NCBI GenBank assembly: GCA_024693415.1
Contig: JAILKX010000066.1
Coordinates: forward strand, 1 to 5,365
Direction: 5' to 3'
Length of the DNA: 5,365 nt
Source: Bacilli bacterium
GTDB taxonomy: Bacteria > Bacillota_I > Bacilli_A > RFN20 > CAG-826
Part shown: piece after piece, positions 1-5,365 of the stretch
Position numbering within the stretch: position 1 is the first letter of the stretch
Layout of the letters: each line of letters begins with the position of its first letter
Made by a program: the position numbers and the translations under genes
The notes under the pieces: model-generated
What the model was told of the DNA's origin: nothing
The model's database searches: none
What the model saw: the letters and a program-made list of their open reading frames with translations, nothing else

Positions 1-537
1 CTCCGCCGCCTTGATGAGGCCGGTGTTGCCCTCCTGGATCAGGTCGAGGAGCTGGATCGGGTCGCGGCTGTAGTCGCGGGCGATCGAGACGACGAGGCGG
101 AGGTTCGCGTTCACGAGCGCCGCCTTTGCGATCTCGCCGTCCTTCTTCTCGTCTTCGCTAGCGTCCGGCTTCAAAGATTGCTTCACCTGCGCGCCGAGGA
201 GTTTCTCCTCCTGCGGGGTGAGCATCCGGTATTTGCCGACTTCGGAATAGTATTGGCTGAGCGAGGAATCGTCGCGCCTAGCCTGTTTCTCTTTGCTGCG
301 CGCATCCGCAAGGCGCAGGACGCCGTCTAGGATCGCGTTTTTGACGAAGAGCTCGTAATCGCCCTCGCTCGGGCGATAGTCCTCCTTCGCCTGCAGATAG
401 GCGCGCTCGCCGTTCTCCCTCACCATGGAGAAGTCCTCCATCGGGAGAGACGCGGCGAGCGAGGCGATATAGGAAAAGGCGTCTTCGTCGGAAAAAACCT
501 CGGTGGCTCCGATGAAATTCGCCTTTTCGTTGTTCAT
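1..537 (-). CDS. Second sigma-70 family RNA polymerase sigma factor, N-terminal part (truncated by window edge)
   Basis: I translated this from the sequence: ATG at 537-535 opens a frame that stays open for 179 codons to position 1, so the 3' part is missing. Residues 1-90 match no domain I recognise. Residues 91-118 look like sigma region 1.2 ([20 protein letters not shown]). Residues 140-179 are regions 2.1-2.2, with [11 protein letters not shown] and [17 protein letters not shown], the core-polymerase-binding face. The LIQEGN motif is typical of primary and group 2 sigma factors rather than of the SigB/F/G type. The gene starts 9 nt after the rpoD stop and in the same frame. Only a weak Shine-Dalgarno (AGG at 552-550, 12 nt from the ATG) is visible, so translational coupling to rpoD is likely. 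Relative to RpoD it lacks the GRG loop (SRDP instead) and the acidic linker. Its role is inferred to be an alternative or accessory sigma factor. Family assignment is firm; promoter specificity is unknown because regions 2.4 and 4 are outside the window. Confidence 0.88.
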   Translation of the reverse strand, partial: MNNEKANFIGATEVFSDEDAFSYIASLAASLPMEDFSMVRENGERAYLQAKEDYRPSEGDYELFVKNAILDGVLRLADARSKEKQARRDDSSLSQYYSEVGKYRMLTPQEEKLLGAQVKQSLKPDASEDEKKDGEIAKAALVNANLRLVVSIARDYSRDPIQLLDLIQEGNTGLIKAAE

Positions 538-546
538 TTGTTCAGA

Positions 547-1908
547 TTACCTATTGTAATGTCCGTCCCCGTTGGAGAAGGAATCGCGATAGTCGCCAAG
601 GCGCTTCGCGCGGGAAGGATGGCGCAGTTTGCGGATCGCTTTGGCTTCGATCTGACGGATGCGCTCGCGGGTGACGCCGAATTCGCGCCCCACTTCCTCA
701 AGGGTCCTCGGGCGGTTGTCGTCGAGGCCGTAGCGGAGGCGCAATACGCGCTCTTCGCGGTCGGTGAGCTCCTCCATGACTTTGTAGAGCTCATCCTTCA
801 GGAGGGACTTGGTGGTGTATTCTTCCGGCGATTGGGCCTCTTTGTCCTCGATGAAGTCGCCGAGGTGGGAATCGTCCTCCTCGCCGATCGGGGTCTCGAG
901 GGAGACCGGCTCGAGCGCGATGCGCTGGATCTCGCGGATGCGGTCCGGCGAAAGCGAGCCGTCCATCTTGTCCGAGATCTCCTCGGCGGTCGGTTCGCGG
1001 CCGAGCTCCTGGACGAGCTGGCGCTGGACGCGGGTCATCTTGTTGATGGTCTCGACCATGTGGACCGGGATGCGGATGGTGCGCGCCTGGTCGGCGATCG
1101 CGCGGGTGATGGCCTGGCGGATCCACCAAGTGGCGTAGGTCGAGAACTTGAATCCTTTGGTGTAGTCGAACTTTTCGACCGCTTTGATAAGGCCCATGTT
1201 GCCTTCCTGAATCAGATCGAGGAAGTGCATGCCGCGGCCGACGTAGTGCTTGGCGATCGAGATGACGAGGCGGAGGTTCGCGTTGATGAGCTGATCCTTC
1301 GCGGCCTTGCCGTCAAGCTTTTCCCATTCGGTGGCGTTCGGCTCATTGGCCTTGACGATGCGCTTGGCGAGTTCGGTCTCTTCCTGGGCGGAGAGCAAGT
1401 TGACCTTGCCGATCTCCTTCAGGTACATCTTGACGGAGTCGTTGACCTTGACCTCGCCGATGCCGATCTTCGAGAAGTCGGTGATGGCGGCGACTTCCTT
1501 ATCCTCTTCGGAAAGGCTGTCCTCGTCGGATTCCTCGACTTCCTCTTCCTCCATCTCGCGCTCGACGTCCTCATCGCTCATCTCCGGCATCGGCTCGTCG
1601 CCGATGTCGTCGAGGGAATCGGAGGTCGAATCGTCTTCGATCTCGATCTTGTTGGAACGGAAATACTCGATCAGGTCTTCGAAATCCTTATCAGAGAGAT
1701 CGAGGTGCGAGGTGGCGTCCATGACGTCGCCGGTGTTGATGTAGCCCTGGCTCTTGCCGAGCTTCAGGAAGCGTTTCTTGATCGAGTCGATGGTGTCGAT
1801 CTCATCTTCGTCGTCGGGGATGGTGACGGGGGCGTCGTCGAGGAATTCCTCTTCTTCTTCCACCGCTGCCTTCGCCGCTTTCTTGCTTTTCTTTTTGCTT
1901 TCGCTCAT
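547..1908 (-). CDS. rpoD: RNA polymerase primary sigma factor RpoD (SigA)
   Basis: Housekeeping sigma-70 factor of 453 aa; it binds core RNA polymerase and recognises -10/-35 promoters. Domains in order: a Lys-rich then acidic N-terminus; region 1.1 about residues 41-92 ([20 protein letters not shown]...); a very acidic linker about 91-138; region 1.2 about 156-185 ([21 protein letters not shown]); region 2 about 206-276, with [16 protein letters not shown] and the -10-recognition helix [15 protein letters not shown] (258-271 area); region 3 about 278-355; region 4 about 373-435, with the -35 helix-turn-helix [21 protein letters not shown] short tail (SNGDGHYNR) follows the usual HPSRAKRL end. 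The start is supported by a Shine-Dalgarno AGGAAAGGA at 1925-1917, 8 nt upstream of the ATG. It lies 27 nt behind dnaG with no terminator, as in the macromolecular synthesis operon. The full set of regions and the conserved region 2/4 motifs leave little doubt that this is the primary sigma factor, not a paralogue. Confidence 0.98.
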   Translation of the reverse strand: MSESKKKSKKAAKAAVEEEEEFLDDAPVTIPDDEDEIDTIDSIKKRFLKLGKSQGYINTGDVMDATSHLDLSDKDFEDLIEYFRSNKIEIEDDSTSDSLDDIGDEPMPEMSDEDVEREMEEEEVEESDEDSLSEEDKEVAAITDFSKIGIGEVKVNDSVKMYLKEIGKVNLLSAQEETELAKRIVKANEPNATEWEKLDGKAAKDQLINANLRLVISIAKHYVGRGMHFLDLIQEGNMGLIKAVEKFDYTKGFKFSTYATWWIRQAITRAIADQARTIRIPVHMVETINKMTRVQRQLVQELGREPTAEEISDKMDGSLSPDRIREIQRIALEPVSLETPIGEEDDSHLGDFIEDKEAQSPEEYTTKSLLKDELYKVMEELTDREERVLRLRYGLDDNRPRTLEEVGREFGVTRERIRQIEAKAIRKLRHPSRAKRLGDYRDSFSNGDGHYNR

Positions 1909-1935
1909 GGTCTTTGTCCTTTCCTAAGCGGATGC

Positions 1936-3765
1936 TTATTTCTTCTTGGCGCGCTTCTCCCATTCAAGCTTCCGCCTCTCGGCGAGGTTCTTGATGGCTT
2001 CTCCCGCGTCTTTGCCGCCTGCTCTTGCGGCTTTCTCCGCGGCCATGTGGTCGCGGACGGATGCTTTTTCCTGCTGGATGATTTTGGCGTAATTGTCCAT
2101 CAGGGATTCGCTGTAAGGCTCCTTCCGGGTGGGAGTCATCGAGAGATTGGCGATCTCATTGGTGAGTTCTCCCGCCATCTCCGTATCGCTTTGCTCGATT
2201 TGGGAGATGATCGCGGATGGGCTTATCGCGTCGCCGCGATGCGCATCGCGGTATTCGAGGATGTAATTGGCGAGCTCCTCGTAGACGTCGTTGTAGAAGC
2301 TGCGGACGTTTTTCTCAAAATAGTCGACCGCCTCGGGGTTTTGCAGCATTTGCTTTAGCATCGCCCCCTCTGCGGCTTTGAGCTTCTTCATGTAGGCTTT
2401 CTCCGGGTGCTTGGTGAAGCCTTCCCGGATCCTGTCCTCGGCGAGGATCACCTCGTCGAGCCCTTCGACTTCGGCGTCTGGCGCCGAGCGGAGGTATTGG
2501 CGAATAGCCTCCGGCTCGTATCCCGTCGCCCTGGACAGCTTGATGATGTAGTTCTCCTGCTCGATTCCGACCGGCATGGCCTTGAGCCTTGGCAAGAACA
2601 CGTTCAGAACCTTGCGTTTATCCTCGGCCTTATCGAGCTTTTTGGTGTTCAGGTAGAAGTTCAGCTGGAAGTCGAAGTTGTCGATGAGGGTGTTCATCCG
2701 CTTCTTGAGCGCTTCCGCCCCTTCCTCCTGAAGGATGTCATCGGGGTCGCGTAGGTCCCCTTCGTAGTCGACGATGCGGAACGGGATGCCTTCCTTGCGG
2801 AGAAGCTTTCCGTTATTCATCATCGCGGTTTGGCCAGGCGCGTCGCCGTCAAGGCAGAAACGCACCTCGCACCGCAGTTTTTTGAGCAGTTTCACCTGCT
2901 CCGGGGTGAGGCTAGTGCCCATGATGGCCACCGCTGAGCCGATCCCCGCCTTATCGAGGGCCATGACGTCCATGAACCCTTCCAATAGGTAGATGTAGCC
3001 GTCGCGGCGCGCGGTTGCGGCCGCATTGTGGTAGTTATAGAGGATCTCGCCTTTGTGGAAGATCGGCGTCTCCGGGGAGTTGATGTACTTCGCGGTGCCG
3101 TCTTTCTCAAGCTGCCGCGCCGAGAACCCCACCACTTGCCCAAAGGGGCTGAGGAGCGGGAAGATCAACCTCCCGGCGTTGTGGTCGCTTGTGCCGGAAC
3201 TTCTGGCCAAGGCGATGCCGATGTCCTCGATCGCCTTGAGCGAATGCCCTTTGGCCTGGAGGAATTTGACCGTGTTGGCGCCGTTTGCGGGCGCGTATCC
3301 GATTTGATATTTGGATATCTGGTCGGGCCCGAGGTTCCTTTTTGCTAGATACTGCCGCGCTTTTTCGGCCTCTTCGGTCTGCAAGGCGTAGGCATAGTAC
3401 TTCTGGAGGTCATCGATGCAGTCGTATAGGCGCTTGATCGATTCGTCGACCTCGAACTTCGGGGCGTCGTCTTTTAGACGGGGGTCATGGAAGTTAGCGA
3501 TCTCCGCCACTTTCCTGACCGCCTCGGGATAGGAGATCTTCTCGTAGCGCTGCACGAAGGTGATCGCGTTGCCCGCGGTCCCGCAGACGAAGCATTTGAA
3601 GATCTGCTTCTCCTTGGAGATGCTGAGCGACGGGTGCTTGTCGTCGTGGAAGGGACAGAGCGCCACGTAGCTGCGGCCTTTCTTCTCGACGTTGATATAA
3701 GAAGAGATGACCGCGACGATATCGGCGGCCTTAAGCACTGCATCAATCAAATCTTGACTATACAT
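1936..3765 (-). CDS. dnaG: DNA primase DnaG
   Basis: Synthesises the short RNA primers used by the replisome on lagging and leading strands. The 609-aa length is normal for bacterial DnaG. An N-terminal CHC2-type zinc-binding domain shows CPFH (Cys37, His40) and CFVC (Cys58, Cys61). The RNA polymerase core follows, with GRLIFPL (198-204), GQVVGFSAR (209-217) and KYINSPETPIFHKGEILYN (226-244). The TOPRIM catalytic motifs are intact: LLEGFMDVMAL with Glu262, DGDAPG with Asp306/Asp308, and DPDDIL (340-345). The roughly 440-600 C-terminal part is helical and charged, as expected for the helicase (DnaB/DnaC)-binding domain, and ends in a basic tail (ERRKLEWEKRAKKK). The start is fixed by a near-consensus Shine-Dalgarno AAAGGAG at 3778-3772, 6 nt before the ATG. 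It sits 67 nt after glyQS and 27 nt before rpoD, so it is probably the middle gene of an operon. No broken motif is seen. Confidence 0.98.
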   Translation of the reverse strand: MYSQDLIDAVLKAADIVAVISSYINVEKKGRSYVALCPFHDDKHPSLSISKEKQIFKCFVCGTAGNAITFVQRYEKISYPEAVRKVAEIANFHDPRLKDDAPKFEVDESIKRLYDCIDDLQKYYAYALQTEEAEKARQYLAKRNLGPDQISKYQIGYAPANGANTVKFLQAKGHSLKAIEDIGIALARSSGTSDHNAGRLIFPLLSPFGQVVGFSARQLEKDGTAKYINSPETPIFHKGEILYNYHNAAATARRDGYIYLLEGFMDVMALDKAGIGSAVAIMGTSLTPEQVKLLKKLRCEVRFCLDGDAPGQTAMMNNGKLLRKEGIPFRIVDYEGDLRDPDDILQEEGAEALKKRMNTLIDNFDFQLNFYLNTKKLDKAEDKRKVLNVFLPRLKAMPVGIEQENYIIKLSRATGYEPEAIRQYLRSAPDAEVEGLDEVILAEDRIREGFTKHPEKAYMKKLKAAEGAMLKQMLQNPEAVDYFEKNVRSFYNDVYEELANYILEYRDAHRGDAISPSAIISQIEQSDTEMAGELTNEIANLSMTPTRKEPYSESLMDNYAKIIQQEKASVRDHMAAEKAARAGGKDAGEAIKNLAERRKLEWEKRAKKK

Positions 3766-3779
3766 ACCTTTCTCCTTTC

Positions 3780-3796
3780 TTATATCTTTGATATAA
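3780..3796 (-). promoter_or_regulatory. Perfect small hairpin next to the dnaG ribosome binding site
   Basis: TTATATC (3780-3786) and GATATAA (3790-3796) are perfect 7-bp arms with a 3-nt centre, ending just upstream of the dnaG Shine-Dalgarno AAAGGAG (3778-3772). There is no T-tract after it on the minus strand, so it does not look like a terminator for glyQS. In RNA it could modulate access to the dnaG ribosome binding site or be an mRNA processing point. The repeat is seen directly; the role is inferred, and AT-only stems of this size are weak. Confidence 0.4.
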
Positions 3797-3832
3797 CTTC
3801 TACTAATTTTCGACTAGGTTTATACTGGTTTA

Positions 3833-5212
3833 TTAATAGAAGACCTTTTCGCTCAGATAAGCGACGAGCTCGCTGATCGGGAGGCGGATCTGCTCCATCG
3901 AGTCGCGTTCGCGGATGGTTACGGCGCCATCGTTGGCGGTTTCGAAGTCGATGGTGACGCAGAACGGGGTTCCGATTTCGTCCTGCCTCCTATAGCGCTT
4001 GCCGATGCTGCCGGTCTCGTCGTAGACGACCGAGAGATGCTTGTTGAGGAGGTTCACGATCTCCATCGCCTGATCGCCGAGCTTCTTCGAGAGCGGGAGC
4101 ACCGCTGCTTTATAAGGAGCGAGCGCGGGAAGAAGGTGCATAACCGTGCGCTTGTCGCCGCCCGGGAGCTCCTCTTCGTCATAGGCGTCCACCGCAACCA
4201 TCAGGAAGAGCCTGTCGAGGCCCATGGAGGGCTCGATGCAGTACGGGACGTACCTTTCGTTGGTGTCGGGATCGAAATAGGTGAGATCCTGCTTGGAATA
4301 ATCCTGGTGCCTGCCGAGGTCGTAGTTGGTTCTGTCGGCCACGCCGAGGATTTCGCCCCAGCCGAGGTCGGGGAAATCGTATTCGACGTCGGTCGTCGCC
4401 TTGGAATAGAAGGCGAGCTCGGCCGCTTCGTGGTCGCGGAAGCGGAGGTTCTCCGGCTTAATGCCGAGGGAGTCGACGAAATCGAGGCAGTACTTCTTCC
4501 AATAGGCGAACCATTCAAGGTCGGTGTCGGGCTTGCAGAAGAACTCCATCTCGAGCTGTTCGAATTCGCGGGTGCGGAAGGTGAAATTCCCCGGCGTGAT
4601 CTCATTTCTGAAGCTCTTGCCGGCGTTGCAGATGCCAAACGGCAGCTTCTTGCGCATGGTACGCTGGACGTTCTTGAAGTTGACGAACACGCCCTGAGCG
4701 GTCTCCGGGCGGAGGTAAACGACCGAAGAAGCGTCCTCGGTGACCCCGATGTGGGTCTTGAACATCATGTTGAACTTGCGGATCGGGGTGAAATCCTTCT
4801 TGCCGCAGTTCGGGCAGACCATATCGTGGTCGGCGATGAATTTGTCCATGTCGGCGAAGGACATCGCTTCGACGTCCGCGTCGGGATATTCGCTCTTGAT
4901 GAGGTCGTCGGCCCTGTGGCGGGCTTTGCAGGCCTTGCAGTCGACCATCGGGTCGTTGAAGGTCGAAACGTGTCCGGTGGCTTCCCAGACCTTCGGGTTC
5001 ATGAGAATCGCGGCATCGAGTCCGACGTTGGTCGGCGACTCGGTGACGAATTTCTTCCACCACATCGAACGAATGTTGCGCTTCATTTCAGCGCCTAGCG
5101 GCCCGTAGTCCCAAGTGTTGGAGAGTCCGCCGTAGATGGCGCTCCCTTGGAATACATAGCCAGTGTTTTGCAGATGCTGCGTGACGGCATCAAAAGTGAA
5201 CTTGTTTGCCAT
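3833..5212 (-). CDS. glyQS: Glycyl-tRNA synthetase, single-chain alpha2 (class II) type
   Basis: Charges tRNA-Gly with glycine using ATP, in the cytoplasm, probably as a homodimer. At 459 aa it has the usual length of the dimeric family, not the separate alpha/beta subunits of Bacillus or E. coli. Visible landmarks: N-terminal IYGGLSNTWDYGPLG (26-40) with class II motif 1 following; two Cys pairs, DCKACK (Cys92, Cys95) and CPNC (Cys133, Cys136), likely a structural zinc site; YLRPETAQGVFVNFKNVQR; motif 2 region FRNEITPGNFTFRTREFEQLE (201-221); the GWGEILGVADRTNYDL segment (285-299); motif 3 PSMGLDRL with Arg334; and a C-terminal anticodon-binding domain from about 360, with APYKAAVLPLSKK and GKRYRRQDEIGTPFCVT. 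The start has a Shine-Dalgarno AGGAGA at 5227-5222, 9 nt before the ATG. It is the first gene of the visible cluster; promoter candidates lie at 5274-5301. Confidence 0.98.
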   Translation of the reverse strand: MANKFTFDAVTQHLQNTGYVFQGSAIYGGLSNTWDYGPLGAEMKRNIRSMWWKKFVTESPTNVGLDAAILMNPKVWEATGHVSTFNDPMVDCKACKARHRADDLIKSEYPDADVEAMSFADMDKFIADHDMVCPNCGKKDFTPIRKFNMMFKTHIGVTEDASSVVYLRPETAQGVFVNFKNVQRTMRKKLPFGICNAGKSFRNEITPGNFTFRTREFEQLEMEFFCKPDTDLEWFAYWKKYCLDFVDSLGIKPENLRFRDHEAAELAFYSKATTDVEYDFPDLGWGEILGVADRTNYDLGRHQDYSKQDLTYFDPDTNERYVPYCIEPSMGLDRLFLMVAVDAYDEEELPGGDKRTVMHLLPALAPYKAAVLPLSKKLGDQAMEIVNLLNKHLSVVYDETGSIGKRYRRQDEIGTPFCVTIDFETANDGAVTIRERDSMEQIRLPISELVAYLSEKVFY

Positions 5213-5251
5213 GTTTCACTATCTCCTGAATGTGTGTTGTTTGATTTATTC

Positions 5252-5271
5252 AAAAAATTCCGCAACGGCGG
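5252..5271 (-). terminator. Terminator-like hairpin plus T-tract upstream of glyQS
   Basis: Read on the minus strand, CCGC-CGTT-GCGG (5271-5260) is followed by AA and six T residues (5257-5252), the form of a short intrinsic terminator. The GC stem is only 4 bp; further out the arms pair partly (AAAA with TTTT across mismatches). It could end a minus-strand gene beyond the right edge, or act as an attenuator in a glyQS leader. It overlaps the downstream edge of the candidate promoter, so the two readings compete. Confidence 0.42.
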
Positions 5272-5273
5272 TA

Positions 5274-5301
5274 ATTTTAATCGGATTTCAAACTTATTCA
5301 A
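5274..5301 (-). promoter_or_regulatory. glyQSp: Candidate sigma-A promoter for glyQS and the downstream genes
   Basis: On the minus strand a -35-like TTGAAT (5301-5296, 4 of 6 consensus) and a -10-like TAAAAT (5279-5274, 5 of 6) are separated by 16 nt. This would start transcription near 5267, about 55 nt upstream of the glyQS ATG. The region is AT-rich, which raises the chance of accidental matches. A second -10-like TATAAG (5322-5317) exists further upstream but has no matching -35 at normal spacing. The motifs are seen directly; promoter function is inferred. Confidence 0.42.
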
Positions 5302-5321
5302 CCTTAAATAAGTGTACTTAT
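5292..5321. repeat. Three alternating copies of an ACTTAT/ATAAGT inverted repeat
   Basis: On the plus strand ACTTATT (5292-5298), AATAAGT (5307-5313) and ACTTAT (5316-5321) lie in alternating orientation. The first and second pair as a perfect 7-bp dyad with an 8-nt spacer. The second and third pair as a 6-bp dyad with a 2-nt centre. The -35-like hexamer of the candidate promoter lies partly inside the first dyad. This is compatible with an operator or with two alternative RNA hairpins. No regulator can be named. Confidence 0.5.
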
Positions 5322-5341
5322 ATCGTTCTGAGCAATTTCAT

Positions 5342-5362
5342 ACCGGACAAGTTTATTCCGGT
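5342..5362. repeat. Small inverted repeat ACCGGA/TCCGGT
   Basis: ACCGGA (5342-5347) and TCCGGT (5357-5362) are perfect 6-bp arms around a 9-nt centre. It has no T-tract on the minus strand and lies at the window edge, so it may belong to the end of an upstream gene or to a longer leader structure. Confidence 0.35.
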
Positions 5363-5365
5363 CTG

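Noticed and set aside
538..2358. A 606-codon open frame on the plus strand antisense to rpoD and the end of dnaG
   Set aside because: It is the mirror of GC-rich codon use in rpoD/dnaG. Its product is a low-complexity run of Leu, Val, Asp and Gly with no motif, while the opposite strand encodes unmistakable RpoD and DnaG.
3766..3832. An intrinsic terminator or separate dnaG promoter between glyQS and dnaG
   Set aside because: The hairpin is all but one pair AT per arm and has no T-tract. A TATAAA-like element exists but has no -35 at proper spacing.
4037..5098. A 353-codon open frame on the plus strand antisense to glyQS
   Set aside because: Same cause: a shadow of the glyQS reading frame, with no recognisable domain and no convincing Shine-Dalgarno.
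5213..5365. A glycine T-box riboswitch ahead of glyQS
   Set aside because: The conserved T-box sequence and a Stem I with a glycine specifier are not visible. Only a partial ACCGC and a short hairpin are present.
1..5365. CRISPR array, tRNA/rRNA gene, insertion sequence or phage element
   Set aside because: No regularly spaced repeats, RNA gene signatures, transposase fragments or att-like direct repeats were seen. The window is core housekeeping DNA.

Overview
The window holds four tightly packed genes, all on the minus strand and so read from high to low coordinates: glycyl-tRNA synthetase (glyQS), DNA primase (dnaG), the primary sigma factor (rpoD), and the 5' part of a second sigma-70 family gene that runs off the left edge. 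This is a variant of the macromolecular synthesis cluster (dnaG-rpoD). The single-chain class II glycyl-tRNA synthetase directly upstream of dnaG points to Bacillota, in the broad Bacilli/Erysipelotrichia/Mollicutes-related group. Staphylococci and relatives have glyQS-dnaG-rpoD in this order with regulatory genes between; Bacillus has the two-subunit glyQ/glyS there. Coding DNA is fairly GC-rich, with many CTC, ATC and GAC codons, while the two larger intergenic gaps are strikingly AT-rich. All visible stops are TAA and every tryptophan is TGG, so nothing suggests recoding of UGA. An uncultured gut-type Bacilli lineage of moderate to high GC is a reasonable guess, but genus and species cannot be read from this window.

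Layout from right to left. Positions 5213-5365 are an AT-rich leader or intergenic region with several inverted repeats, a plausible sigma-A promoter and a terminator-like hairpin. glyQS occupies 5212-3833. A 67-nt AT-rich gap with a perfect small hairpin and a strong Shine-Dalgarno precedes dnaG (3765-1936). A 27-nt gap with a Shine-Dalgarno precedes rpoD (1908-547). Only 9 nt separate the rpoD stop from the start of the second sigma-like gene (537 to beyond position 1). No terminator is seen between the genes, so they are probably cotranscribed.

The cluster joins translation (tRNA-Gly charging), replication priming and transcription initiation. The unusual part is the last gene: a sigma-70 paralogue placed directly behind rpoD, in the same reading frame, with a single TAA between them. 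It keeps recognisable regions 1.2 and 2.1-2.2 but has a different N-terminus and a changed 2.1/2.2 loop. Its region 4 and DNA-binding specificity lie outside the window.
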